Assembly: GCA_017695015.1 (NCBI GenBank)
Contig: JADIMD010000010.1
Location: forward strand, 1-64,000
Length of the DNA: 64,000 nucleotides
Direction of reading: 5' to 3'
Origin: Candidatus Cryptobacteroides faecigallinarum
GTDB lineage: Bacteria; Bacteroidota; Bacteroidia; Bacteroidales; UBA932
Program-made: the position numbers and the translations under genes
The notes under the pieces: model-generated
What the model was told of the DNA's origin: nothing
Databases searched by the model: none
Seen by the model: only the letters and a program-made list of their open reading frames with translations
In this document: piece after piece, positions 7,912-17,800 of the stretch
Layout: the number at the start of each line of letters is the position of its first letter
How positions within the stretch are numbered: the first letter of the stretch is position 1

Positions 7912-9429
7912 ATGACAGAAGCTGCATTGATCGGATGGTCGAGGGCACAGTTCGCCCTGACCGCGTGTTACCATTGGCTCTTTGTGCCCCTTACTCTCGG
8001 GCTGGCCGTGATAATGGCAATAATGGAGACGGTATATGTCGTCAAGAAGGATGATTTCTGGAAGAAGACAGCCAAGTTCTGGCAGAAGATATTCGGGATC
8101 AATTTCGCAGTGGGCATTGCGACCGGGATTATACTGGAGTTCGAATTCGGGACCAACTGGAGCAACTATTCTTGGTTTGTAGGTGACATTTTCGGGGCGC
8201 CTTTGGCAATCGAAGGGATTCTTGCCTTTTTCATGGAGGCGACTTTTGTGGCAGTCATGTTTTTCGGCTGGGACAAGGTCAGCAGACGCTTCCACCTCGC
8301 CTCCACATGGCTGACCGGCATAGGCGCTTCGATTTCAGCATTGTGGATTCTTGTGGCGAATGCATGGATGCAGCATCCTGTGGGGATGGAATTCAACCCT
8401 GATACAGTCAGGCACGAGATGGTGGATTTCTGGGCAGTGGTGACGAATCCTGTAGCCATTACCAAGTTCTTTCATTCGGTCCTCAGTGGCTGGATGACGG
8501 GTGCGATATTCGTTATCGGTGTCAGCTGCTGGTATCTCCTGAAGAAGAGGGAGCAGAGGTTTGCCAGATCCAGCATCCGCGTGGCGTCTGTAGTGGGCAT
8601 AGTCGGCACCATAGCCGTGATGTTCACGGGAGACGGTTCGGCCGTGCATGTGGCAGAATATCAGCCGATGAAGCTGGCGGCGGCAGAAGGTCTGGAAGAT
8701 GGGGGAACGAAGGCTCCGTTCTCGATTGTGCCCGGGGTAGAAATCCCTGGAATGCTCTCATTGCTTGCCACACATGATGTAGACGGATATGTGCCGGGGA
8801 TAAACGATCTTATCGACGGCTATGTAGCTCCGGACGGTTCAGCCGGCCTGTCTGCCGAGGCAAAGAAAGAGAGAGGTGACCTTGCCTTGCAGGCATTCAG
8901 GACATACAGGGAGAATGTGGATACTGATCCCGTTGCGGCTGCCGAAGCGAAGAAGGTCCTGGAGGAGAATGTGGATTATTTCGGATATGGATATATAGAA
9001 GACAGTGCCGAACTTGTACCACCGGTCTGGATGGTATACTGGCCGTTCAGGATCATGGTCGGTCTGGGTTGCTTCCTCCTGCTGCTTATGGTTGTAGTGC
9101 TATGGCTTGAATATAAGGGGAAGATAGAGAAATTCAGATGGCTGCACTGGACTGCCATCTTCTCGATACCGCTTGTCTATATTGCAGGACAATGCGGCTG
9201 GATTGTCGCAGAGGTCGGCAGACAGCCTTGGGCCATCCAGGACCTGCTGCCTGTGAGCGCAGCTGTATCGAGCCTCAGTACGGGTTCGGTCATAACCACA
9301 TTCTGCATATTCGTGGCAGTGTTCACCCTTTTCCTTGCCATAGAGATCAGAATAATGCTTAAAGCTATCCGCAAAGGACCGCAGACGGCTGTCGAGGACA
9401 CCGCAGTCGGATCTGTCAGCCAGAATTAG
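7912..9429 (+). CDS. cydA: Cytochrome bd ubiquinol oxidase subunit I
   Basis: 505-residue membrane subunit carrying hemes b558, b595 and d, which oxidises quinol and reduces oxygen at low concentration. Visible ligands and signatures: H21 (heme at the oxygen site), E101 and E109, H188 and M382 (heme b558), K254/E259 in the quinol loop, and GRQPW (436-440). The quinol loop is of the short type. The ATG at 7912 gives the standard N-terminus (MTEAALIGWSRAQF); a longer frame upstream overlaps DUF4492 and is unlikely. Gene order DUF4492-cydA-cydB is standard for Bacteroidales and provides oxygen scavenging. Confidence 0.96.
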   Translation: MTEAALIGWSRAQFALTACYHWLFVPLTLGLAVIMAIMETVYVVKKDDFWKKTAKFWQKIFGINFAVGIATGIILEFEFGTNWSNYSWFVGDIFGAPLAIEGILAFFMEATFVAVMFFGWDKVSRRFHLASTWLTGIGASISALWILVANAWMQHPVGMEFNPDTVRHEMVDFWAVVTNPVAITKFFHSVLSGWMTGAIFVIGVSCWYLLKKREQRFARSSIRVASVVGIVGTIAVMFTGDGSAVHVAEYQPMKLAAAEGLEDGGTKAPFSIVPGVEIPGMLSLLATHDVDGYVPGINDLIDGYVAPDGSAGLSAEAKKERGDLALQAFRTYRENVDTDPVAAAEAKKVLEENVDYFGYGYIEDSAELVPPVWMVYWPFRIMVGLGCFLLLLMVVVLWLEYKGKIEKFRWLHWTAIFSIPLVYIAGQCGWIVAEVGRQPWAIQDLLPVSAAVSSLSTGSVITTFCIFVAVFTLFLAIEIRIMLKAIRKGPQTAVEDTAVGSVSQN

Positions 9430-9449
9430 AAATTTTATACGCATTCGAT

Positions 9450-10592
9450 ATGGAATATGTATTCTTGCAGCAATACTGGTGGTTTATCGTCTCTCTTTTA
9501 GGCGGACTTTTAGTCTTCCTGATGTTTGTGCAGGGAGCCAACACCATGATTTTTTCTGTGGGCAGAACAGAAGAAGAGAGAGCTATGCTTGTGAATTCCA
9601 CAGGCAGGAAATGGGAATTCACTTTCACTACTTTAGTCACTTTCGGAGGAGCGTTTTTCGCCTCGTTTCCGCTGTTCTACAGTACGAGTTTCGGAGGTGC
9701 CTATTGGCTTTGGGTGCTGATTTTAGTAAGCTTTGTCTTCCAGGCCGTATCCTACGAGTTTCAGTCCAAGCCGGGCAATCTGCTTGGGAGGAATGCATTC
9801 CGCACATTTCTGGTGATAAACGGATATGCAGGACCGTTTCTCATAGGAGCTGCAGTTGCGACCTTTTTCACGGGTTCTGACTTCATTGTGAACAAGGGGG
9901 CTATCGGAGAAGGTCTTTCACCTGTAATCAGCAGGTGGGGGAACGGCTGGCACGGTCTGGATGCCCTTGCAAATCCATGGAATATTGTCCTCGGACTTGC
10001 AGTCGTATTCCTTGCCAAGATACTCGGGTCCTTATATATGTTGAACAATATAGATGACAGTGATGTTTCTTCCCGTATCAGAAAGAGGCTGTTGCCGCAG
10101 ACCGTGGTCTTTCTCGTATTTTTCCTTGCGTTCGTGGGTCATGTCCTTACAAGACAGGGGTTTGCTGTGACTGCTGACGGGACCGTGGTCATGGAGGCTT
10201 TCAAGTATTGGCACAACCTGATTCAGATGCCGGCAGTGCTTGTCATTTTCCTCGCCGGGGTCCTTGCCGTGCTTTATGGAATAGTCAGGACCATCGCATG
10301 TGGCGGATATCGCAGGGGCATATGGTGGACCGGGGCAGGAACAGTCCTCACTGTGCTGTCTGTCTTTCTGCTTGCCGGCTATAACGGTACCGCATACTAT
10401 CCGTCTGTTGCCGACCTGCAGAGCTCGCTGACCATATCCAACAGCTGTTCCAGCTACTTCACATTGAAGACAATGACCTATGTTTCATTCATCATTCCGT
10501 TTGTGCTGGCATATATAGCCTATGCATGGTGGGCGATGGACCGCAAGTCTGTCACTAAGGAGGAGATCTCCGTAACGGAAGACAAATATTGA
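9450..10592 (+). CDS. cydB: Cytochrome bd ubiquinol oxidase subunit II
   Basis: 380-residue integral membrane protein with about nine hydrophobic segments that pairs with CydA. The N-terminus (WWFIVSLLGGLLVFLMFVQG) and RTFLVINGYAGPFLIGAA region are typical of the Bacteroidetes CydB group. It starts 20 nt after cydA, and its TGA is followed after 1 nt by the ATG of the methyltransferase, so all four genes share a transcript. CydCD, the assembly transporter, is not in the window. Confidence 0.94.
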   Translation: MEYVFLQQYWWFIVSLLGGLLVFLMFVQGANTMIFSVGRTEEERAMLVNSTGRKWEFTFTTLVTFGGAFFASFPLFYSTSFGGAYWLWVLILVSFVFQAVSYEFQSKPGNLLGRNAFRTFLVINGYAGPFLIGAAVATFFTGSDFIVNKGAIGEGLSPVISRWGNGWHGLDALANPWNIVLGLAVVFLAKILGSLYMLNNIDDSDVSSRIRKRLLPQTVVFLVFFLAFVGHVLTRQGFAVTADGTVVMEAFKYWHNLIQMPAVLVIFLAGVLAVLYGIVRTIACGGYRRGIWWTGAGTVLTVLSVFLLAGYNGTAYYPSVADLQSSLTISNSCSSYFTLKTMTYVSFIIPFVLAYIAYAWWAMDRKSVTKEEISVTEDKY

Positions 10593-10593
10593 A

Positions 10594-11253
10594 ATGGATT
10601 TATACCGATATATAAAGAAACATACCACACCGCAGGGTGAAGCCCTCGACTGGATTGAGAAGCAGACCAACATAAGGACGAACCATGCGAGGATGCTGTC
10701 AGGCGCTGTGCAGGGCAGGTTTCTGATGATGATGACAGAAATGATCCGTCCTGTGAGGATTCTGGAGCTCGGCACATTCACGGGATATTCTTCAGTCTGT
10801 CTTGCCTCGTGCCTTCCGGAGGGAGGGCACCTTGACACCCTTGAGATTAACGACGAGCTGGAGGACCTGATTGTAGAAGGTTTCGAGAGGGCAGGACTTT
10901 CCGACAGGATAACCTTGCACATCGGGGACTGCAAAAAGACTCTCGAACAGCTCAGGTCCGGGATCCTTGGTTCAAAAGACGGAGGGACGCGGCTTTACGA
11001 CATGGTGTATATGGATGCCAACAAGAGGGAGTATCCTGAATATTATTCCCTTGTCTTCGATCTTGTGCGTCCTGGAGGATATATCCTTGCGGACAATGTG
11101 CTGTGGGACGGGAAGGTGTATGAAGACAATGTCCCTGGCGACAGGCAGACTTCGGGCATAGCGAGGTTCAATGATATGGTCGCAGCGGACCCGAGGGTGG
11201 AGTGCGTGATTGTCCCGATGAGGGACGGGCTGTATCTCATCCGCAAGAAATGA
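10594..11253 (+). CDS. Class I SAM-dependent O-methyltransferase
   Basis: 219-residue protein of the caffeoyl-CoA/catechol O-methyltransferase-like family (methyltransf_3). The SAM-binding motif ELGTFTGYS is at 58-66, the acidic residue binding the ribose follows in TLEIND, and the metal/substrate region includes YMDANKREYPEYY and ILADNVLW. The substrate cannot be told from sequence. The start codon is 1 nt after the cydB stop, so it is translationally tied to the bd oxidase operon; a role in quinone or heme biology is only a guess from position. It ends 6 nt from the convergent araC-type gene, with no obvious terminator between. Confidence 0.85.
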   Translation: MDLYRYIKKHTTPQGEALDWIEKQTNIRTNHARMLSGAVQGRFLMMMTEMIRPVRILELGTFTGYSSVCLASCLPEGGHLDTLEINDELEDLIVEGFERAGLSDRITLHIGDCKKTLEQLRSGILGSKDGGTRLYDMVYMDANKREYPEYYSLVFDLVRPGGYILADNVLWDGKVYEDNVPGDRQTSGIARFNDMVAADPRVECVIVPMRDGLYLIRKK

Positions 11254-11259
11254 TGCCGC

Positions 11260-12105
11260 TTAGACGAGAATCCTGTCGATGTACTTCCTGTAGTCGGTCG
11301 GTGTCATCTTCTTTGCCTTGAAAAATATCCTGTTGAAATTGGACTTGTTGTTGAATCCGCATTCATAGCAGATTTCGGAGACGCTCATCATGGTGTTTTC
11401 CAGGAGCCTGCAGGCTTTGGTTATCCTCATCCCGTTGAGGTATGTGACATAGGAAAGCGCTGTGTGCTGCCTGAAGAAATGCGAAAATGCCGAGTCTGAC
11501 ATGTTTATGAGGTTGGAGACCTCGGACAGCTTGATGGGTCTGCCCATGTTCTTTTCCGTGTATGCCAGGACTTTTGCTATTCTCCGTGATTTGGACTGCC
11601 TCATCTCGTCGTTGATGCCTCCCGTCATCTCGTGTGGTGTCCCTGCGAGCGAGTCGAGTATTTCCAGAAACCGTGTCGTGCTTCTGAATCCCTTGATTGC
11701 AGACAAGGACAGAATTTCTGATACTATTTCGTCATTTTCGCTGACTTTGAACCTGGCTGCACTTTCCACGGAGGTGAGAAGCTCCCTGATGTTATGGAAC
11801 TGTTTGGTCAGAATGATGGGAAAATTCAGCATTTCCCCCGAGAACTGTATCGTCACAACCCGGTTTTCAGTCAGCTCCGATTTCCATACATGGGGGATGT
11901 AAGGCGCTACAAGAATGAGATCTATGTCTGTGAAATCTCCCTTTGTACTGCCTATAATCCTTGATCCTGATGTGTGCAGGACCAGATTTATCTCGAATTC
12001 GGAATGGCAGTGGATAGGGTAGTCGAACTTGGCGTTGTCATGGTCAAGGACAATGAAAAGGTCGTCTTTGGCGATAGGTGTTATCTCCTGCTGGATTTCT
12101 CTCAT
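11260..12105 (-). CDS. AraC family transcriptional regulator (probable mannan locus regulator)
   Basis: 281 residues from the ATG at 12103-12105; a longer frame starts with TTG and would begin upstream of the promoter box. The N-terminal cupin-like sensor (about 10-130) contains FDYPIHCHSEFEINLV, the usual sugar-binding pocket sequence. The C-terminal double helix-turn-helix (about 180-278) includes LSEVSNLINMSDSAFSHFFR and VSEICYECGFNNKSNFNRIF. It is divergent from the mannan operon with 138 bp between starts, so it is the natural candidate to read mannooligosaccharides and activate that operon. An 18-bp element in this gap recurs upstream of the other glycosidase gene. Confidence 0.9.
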   Translation of the reverse strand: MREIQQEITPIAKDDLFIVLDHDNAKFDYPIHCHSEFEINLVLHTSGSRIIGSTKGDFTDIDLILVAPYIPHVWKSELTENRVVTIQFSGEMLNFPIILTKQFHNIRELLTSVESAARFKVSENDEIVSEILSLSAIKGFRSTTRFLEILDSLAGTPHEMTGGINDEMRQSKSRRIAKVLAYTEKNMGRPIKLSEVSNLINMSDSAFSHFFRQHTALSYVTYLNGMRITKACRLLENTMMSVSEICYECGFNNKSNFNRIFFKAKKMTPTDYRKYIDRILV

Positions 12106-12121
12106 GTGACTGTATTTTTTG

Positions 12122-12129
12122 CAAAAATA
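12122..12129 (-). promoter_or_regulatory. -7 box of the araC-type gene
   Basis: CAAAAATA on the plus strand reads TATTTTTG on the minus strand, 16 nt upstream of the ATG. A TTTG lies 22 bp further upstream, slightly long spacing. The shared 18-bp element begins 27 bp upstream of this box, so autoregulation is possible. Confidence 0.6.
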
Positions 12130-12156
12130 CTTCAATTTTTGACAATGTCCTCAAAA

Positions 12157-12174
12157 TAGTATCATTCTTTAACC
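12157..12174 (+). promoter_or_regulatory. Putative regulator-binding element, copy 1
   Basis: TAGTATCATTCTTTAACC lies between the divergent araC-type gene and the mannan operon, ending 32 bp upstream of the operon -7 box. That is where a class II activator would sit. A copy with 16 of 18 identical bases is at 28070-28087 upstream of the second glycosidase gene. The core AGTAT-C-AT(T/A)CT is palindromic or nearly so. Binding by the AraC protein is inferred. Confidence 0.6.
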
Positions 12175-12206
12175 ATAATGTGGTTTATTATGAAACGGGA
12201 GTGCGA

Positions 12207-12214
12207 TACTTTTG
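12207..12214 (+). promoter_or_regulatory. -7 box of the mannan operon promoter
   Basis: TACTTTTG fits TAnnTTTG. The -33 position holds only TTTA (12184-12187, 19-bp spacing), a weak match that suits an activator-dependent promoter. Predicted transcript start near 12221, 23 nt before the symporter ATG. Confidence 0.65.
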
Positions 12215-12243
12215 CAAATAGATATTCCCGTTAAAAAATAGTT

Positions 12244-13824
12244 ATGGAATCGTTAAATATAAGTGCCATTGACATAGCGATCATCGCGGTCTATCTGGTA
12301 TTCATCATCTGGTGGGGTCTGCGCCATGGCAAGAGCCAGAATGCAGGATCATACTTTCTTGCAGGCAGGTCCATGCCGTGGTGGATCATCGGACTGTCGC
12401 TTTTTGCTGCGAGCATTTCAAGCACGACACTCATCGGTCAGACAGGAGATGCATACGACACCGGCATTGCGGTATTCAACTATAACCTTACCGGAGTGCT
12501 TGTCCTCGTCTTTTTCGCCACATTCCTCCTTCCTCTTTATATCAAGTCCGGGATCTTTACAATACCGGAGTTTCTCGAGAAGAGGTTCGACAAGAAATCC
12601 AGATACTATTTTTCGGCAATCTGCATTATCGGCAACATTTTCCTTGATGCCGCGGGTGCGCTCTACTCGGCTGCGCTGATCCTCAAACTGATGTTCCCGG
12701 AGGTCAGCCTGAGCGTGTTCATCATAATATTCGCCATACTTGCAGCGTCCTATACAATCCCTGGAGGACTTTCTGCGGCCATCAATGCCGAGCTTATCCA
12801 GGCGATAATCCTGATTGTGGGCTCCATTGTGCTGACGGTCGTATGTTTTGCTTCAGGGGGGGCAGAATATTTAGGGGATCTGATGGCGAGCGGGGACATT
12901 GCGATGAAGCTTATCCGTCCTCTGACAGACTCCTCCACTCCGTGGCTCGGGCTGATAGTCGGAATGCCTGTCCTCGGAATCTACTTCTGGGCCAATAACC
13001 AGACTCTCGTACAGCGCGTACTCAGCGCCAAGACCCTTGATGCAGGAAGAAAAGGCGTGATGTTCGCCGGTTTCCTGACTCTTACTACACTTCTGCTGTT
13101 CAACTGTCCGGGTGTCATTGCAAGGAAATTCTTCCCTGGCATGGACAATCCAGACATGGTCTATCCCCGTCTTGTGATAGACCTGCTTCCTGCCGGGCTT
13201 CTCGGTCTGATGCTTTCGGCAATGCTTGCCGCCCTTACTTCCACCCTCAGCGCCATTCTCAACTCGACTTCAACCCTGTTCACCATGGACTTCTATGCCA
13301 AGATGGACAAGAATGCGAGCCAGAAGAAGCTGGTGTGGGTAGGAAAAATCGCAGCATTAGTGATCATCATAATCGCTGCAATCTGGGCTCCGTACATCGA
13401 GAAATTCGGCTCTCTCCTCAAATACTACCAGGAGATGCTGTCATACATCTCCCCTCCAATCGTCGCCACATTCCTCATGGGTATCTTCTGCAGGAGGACC
13501 AATGCGACAGGCGCCTTTTCAGGGCTTATTGCCGGTCTGGTGATGGCTGTCGCCATGCTCATCTGGAGAGATGCAATCTTCGGAGACATGCATTTCCTGT
13601 TCATTGTGCCTATACTGCTGGTGTTCAGTATGATAATCATATATGTGGTCAGTGTCTTCACAGGGCGTCCGGATCCTTCGAAGCTCCTGGACACGACTTT
13701 CACAATGGCGGATTTCAGACAGGAGACAATCGCCCTCAAGCAGGTCAGATGGTGGAACAACTACCGCTATATGGGGCTTGCCCTGGTCATCATATGTGCA
13801 ATCTTGTTAATCGTTTTCAGTTAA
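12244..13824 (+). CDS. Sodium/solute symporter (SSS family), probable mannooligosaccharide importer
   Basis: 526-residue inner-membrane transporter of the SSS/SLC5-like family with about 13-14 hydrophobic segments. Early signatures are SYFLAGRSMPWWIIGLSLFA and SISSTTLIGQTGDAYDTG, the region that forms the sodium site. First gene of the mannan operon, with GH130 4 nt downstream. A symporter beside GH130 is also known from the Bacteroides fragilis mannan pathway, where it imports mannobiose-derived disaccharide across the inner membrane. Substrate here is inferred from context. Confidence 0.88.
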   Translation: MESLNISAIDIAIIAVYLVFIIWWGLRHGKSQNAGSYFLAGRSMPWWIIGLSLFAASISSTTLIGQTGDAYDTGIAVFNYNLTGVLVLVFFATFLLPLYIKSGIFTIPEFLEKRFDKKSRYYFSAICIIGNIFLDAAGALYSAALILKLMFPEVSLSVFIIIFAILAASYTIPGGLSAAINAELIQAIILIVGSIVLTVVCFASGGAEYLGDLMASGDIAMKLIRPLTDSSTPWLGLIVGMPVLGIYFWANNQTLVQRVLSAKTLDAGRKGVMFAGFLTLTTLLLFNCPGVIARKFFPGMDNPDMVYPRLVIDLLPAGLLGLMLSAMLAALTSTLSAILNSTSTLFTMDFYAKMDKNASQKKLVWVGKIAALVIIIIAAIWAPYIEKFGSLLKYYQEMLSYISPPIVATFLMGIFCRRTNATGAFSGLIAGLVMAVAMLIWRDAIFGDMHFLFIVPILLVFSMIIIYVVSVFTGRPDPSKLLDTTFTMADFRQETIALKQVRWWNNYRYMGLALVIICAILLIVFS

Positions 13825-13828
13825 ATCT

Positions 13829-14857
13829 ATGAAACTCGAGAAATGTAAAGACAATCCGGTCCTTGCTCCTAATCCGGATGTCTATTGGGAGAATCTTGTC
13901 ACATGCAACCCTGGAGTCATCTATGACAACGGTGTGTTCTACATGCTGTACCGCGCTGCCGGAGATGATGAGAAACATGTCATCAGGTTCGGTCTCGCCA
14001 CAAGTACTGACGGGGTGCATTTCCGCAGGGCGAGTACGGAACCGGTATTCAGTCCGAGCGTGGACGGATATGACAGCGGCTGCGTGGAAGACCCGAGAAT
14101 AGTCAAGAGGGGGGATGAGTTCTATGTGACATATGCCTACAGGCCGATGGCGCCGGGAAGGTACTGGACATTCCCTCACGATGTGGTCCTGAAGCCTGAA
14201 TGCAGCGAATTCGCGCCTAAGGCCTGGGCGGACAACCTCGGCAATTCCGCTCTCGCGGTCACAAAGGACTTCAAGACTTTCAGGAGGCTTGGGCGTCTCA
14301 CTTCGCCGGTGCTCGACGACAGGGATGTGATCCTTTTCCCTGAGAAGGTGGGCGGCAAGTTCGTGATGATGCACCGTCCGAAGGAGTATCTCGGAGAAAA
14401 ATATTGCGGAGTGGAGTATCCTTCCATCTGGCTGAAGTTCTCCGATGACCTTCTGGAGTGGGAAAACAAGGAGGAGCACCTCCTGATAACCGGCCGCAAA
14501 GGCACATGGGAAGAGAAAATCGGGGGAGGGGCGCCTCCAATCCTGACAGACAGGGGATGGCTCGTGATCTACCACGGTGTCGGAGACGGCGGACTGTCCG
14601 CATATAAGGCAGGCGCCCTGCTTCTTGACAAGGACAATCCTCTGAAAGTGCTGGCAAGGACACCGGATCCGATCCTCGAGCCGGAATGTCCTTATGAAAC
14701 AGAAGGACTTTATGCCTGCTGCGTGTTCCCGACAGGGAATGTGGTCGTGGACGGGACCCTGTATGTCTACTATGGCAGCGCCGACAAATATATAGGTCTG
14801 GCGACATGCCGTCTGGATGACCTGCTCGACCATCTTACACAAAACTGCATGATTTGA
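13829..14857 (+). CDS. GH130 beta-mannoside phosphorylase
   Basis: 342-residue five-bladed beta-propeller enzyme of family GH130. It breaks beta-mannosidic bonds with phosphate, releasing alpha-mannose-1-phosphate. The conserved general acid is the Asp in VEDPR (D88). Phosphate-site signatures GGAPPI and YHGVG follow, and there is no signal peptide, so it works in the cytoplasm on sugars brought in by the adjacent symporter. GH130 includes mannosylglucose, mannooligosaccharide and mannosyl-GlcNAc phosphorylases; the exact subfamily cannot be set by eye. In B. fragilis the mannosylglucose enzyme is paired with a 2-epimerase; none is present here. Confidence 0.9.
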   Translation: MKLEKCKDNPVLAPNPDVYWENLVTCNPGVIYDNGVFYMLYRAAGDDEKHVIRFGLATSTDGVHFRRASTEPVFSPSVDGYDSGCVEDPRIVKRGDEFYVTYAYRPMAPGRYWTFPHDVVLKPECSEFAPKAWADNLGNSALAVTKDFKTFRRLGRLTSPVLDDRDVILFPEKVGGKFVMMHRPKEYLGEKYCGVEYPSIWLKFSDDLLEWENKEEHLLITGRKGTWEEKIGGGAPPILTDRGWLVIYHGVGDGGLSAYKAGALLLDKDNPLKVLARTPDPILEPECPYETEGLYACCVFPTGNVVVDGTLYVYYGSADKYIGLATCRLDDLLDHLTQNCMI

Positions 14858-14889
14858 TACAACCATTATAACACTCAATCAAAAGACCA

Positions 14890-17800
14890 ATGAAAGCAAC
14901 AAAACTAGTTTCTTTATTCCTTGTTCTGGTCACGGCACTGTGGTCCGGAAAGGAAGCAGCCTGGGCGCAGACCCCGGGTGGTCAAATTGATATTGAAGGT
15001 CTGGTCTCTGACCAGAACGGACAGCCGGTTGTCGGTGCTTCGATTGTAGTATCGGGGACTGACAACTATGCCATTACCGGAACGGACGGAGATTTCGTCC
15101 TCAAAGGTGTGGATACGGACGCTACCCTCGAAATCAACTGCCTTGGCTATGAAGACCAGACAGTGGAAGTGAACGGAAGGGCTGTCATCAATGTCACCAT
15201 CAATGAATCGACTACATTTCTGGATGAAATAGTAGTCGTAGGTTACGGACAGATGAGAAAGAGCGACATGACAGGTTCTGTCGCATCCGTGAGCGCTGAC
15301 AAGATCGTTAAATCTCCTGCCAATTCCATCGAGAGCCTGATGCAGGGACGTATCGCAGGAGTGCAGGTCATCAGTTCTTCACAGGACCCTGGTGCCTCTA
15401 CGACAGTCAGGATCAGGGGTAACTCTTCCATCAACGGTTCCAACGCCCCTCTTGTAGTAGTTGACGGCTTCCCGTTCGGAGATGCAGGCGACCTCAAGCA
15501 GATCAACCCTCAGGACATCGTTTCCATGGAGGTCCTCAAGGATGCTTCCGCTTCCGCAATCTACGGTTCGAGAGGTGCCAACGGTGTGATCCTCATCACC
15601 ACCAACAGGGCTACCAAGAACTACACTGAAATCACCATCAGACAGCAGACTTCCATTTCCGAGTTCACTTCAGAGCTCAACCTGTGGAGAGACCCTGTCC
15701 TGATGGCAATGCTTACCAACGAATCAAGACGCAATGCCGGTCAGGTGGAGCAGTATATCGGAGCGACCGATGCCAACGGTGTCTACTATCCTTCCATCGA
15801 GGAACTCCAGACCACCTGGACCACCAACACCCGCTGGGATGACCTCGTGTTCAGAAAGACTCCTGTTTCCAACAACACTACCGTGCAGATAAAGAGTTCT
15901 ACAGACAGGACAAGCTTCTCCGCGAGTCTCAACTATTATCTCGACAACGGTGTGTACATCAAGGACAGCTATGACAAGTACGGCGGAAATTTCAGCGTGG
16001 AGCACAAGGTGTTCGACAACCTGACCATGAAGGCCAGCGCCAACATCAGCCACAACCGCAGGAACAACAATGGAGGACTTGCATACTGGAGAAATCCTAT
16101 CTTCCCTGTATATGATGAGGAGACAGGCGACTACTGGCGCTACAGCGCAAATGACTACAGCCATCCTCTTGCAATCACCAACCTGCAGACCAACAAGACT
16201 GCCGGCACTGATGTGATAGCATATGCGGCCATAGACTGGAAAATCATTCCTGACCTCTCAGTTACAGGACAGTTCAACTACAAGCACGGCGAGACCATCA
16301 CCGACCAGTATTATCCTGATATCTATACCGAGACCGGAGACTACAACGACGGTTACGGAAGCATTTCCAACTGGAAAGATGACAACATGGTGCTCGACCT
16401 TTATGCTACTTATGACAAGACTTTCAAGGGGAACCACCATTTCACCGCGATGCTGGGTTATTCCTATGAGAATTATGTGTCAAGGTCTTCTTCACTCGCT
16501 TCTGTAGGTTATGTGAACGAGGCTCTCGGCAACGAGAATCTCCAGGCAGGTAATGCAGAGCAGTACAGAATCAGCAACGGTGAGACCAGGACACAGCTCG
16601 TGTCAGGACTCCTCCGTCTCAACTACAGTTATGACGACCGTTATCTGTTTACTGTTACGGGCCGTATCGACGGTTCTTCCAAGTTCGGTACTGAAAACAA
16701 ATGGGCACCGTTCCCTTCAGGGGCTATCGGCTGGAACATGCACAACGAGGAGTTCATGAAGAACCAGAATGTGATCAGCGCATTGAAGATAAGGGCGTCA
16801 TACGGTATCTCGGGTAACCAGGGAATCTCCCCGTACCAGACCCTGAGCCGCTACGGCCAGCACAAATATTACTACAACGGTTCATGGCAGACTGCCATCG
16901 GTCCGGGCTACCAGTCAGGTACAACAGGACAGGACGGTATCTATGCCCTCTGGAGCGGTATAGCAAACACTGAGCTCAAATGGGAAGAGACCAGCCAGCT
17001 CGACATCGGAGCGGACATCTCCCTCTTTGACAACAGGCTCAACATCACTTTCGACTGGTACGACAAGGTAACATACAACCTTTTGAGGGAAAGGAATATC
17101 GCTCCTTCATCAGGATATGACAAGATGTGGGTCAATGATGGTGTCATCAGAAACAGGGGTATAGAACTCACCATCGACGGTACCATCTATTCCGACAAGG
17201 ACTGGGACATCAGGGGAACATTCGTGTTCTCACGCAACCGCAACAAGGTGGTAAGCCTCGGTAACTCTATCGAGAGCGGACTTATGACCGATCCTGCGAC
17301 AGGAATGCAGTATGAATATTACGGCAACCAGTCCGAGCAGTTCAGGGCATATACCAATATCCTTGCAGTCGGACAGCCGATGTATGTGTTCTACGGATAC
17401 AAGACTGACGGCATCGTGCAGTCTCTCGAAGAAGGTCTTACTGCCGGACTGACGGGAGATGACGCACAGCCTGGAGAGTTCAAGTATATGGACATCTACA
17501 ACGGTGACGGGCTTTCTACGGTGGATGAGAACGACAGATGCATCATCGGCGACCCGAACCCTGACTGGACAGGTTCCCTGAGCTTCGACATTTCATGGAA
17601 AAACATCGATTTCAGCGTCTTCTTCAACGGAGTCTTCGGGAACGATGTGATCAACACCAAGAGATTCGACCAGCCTAGCAACATGCCGCTCCGCTGGACG
17701 ACCGACAACCCGACCAACGATTATCCGAGACTGAATGCCAACAGGCAGACCAAGTTCTCGGACTGGTGGATCGAGGACGGCTCGTTCGTGAGGATTCAGC

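Noticed and set aside
13817-14878. Long minus-strand open frame (353 codons) opposite the GH130 gene
   Set aside because: It is the mirror of a strongly conserved GH130 gene, has no conserved domain and no promoter or neighbour to support it.
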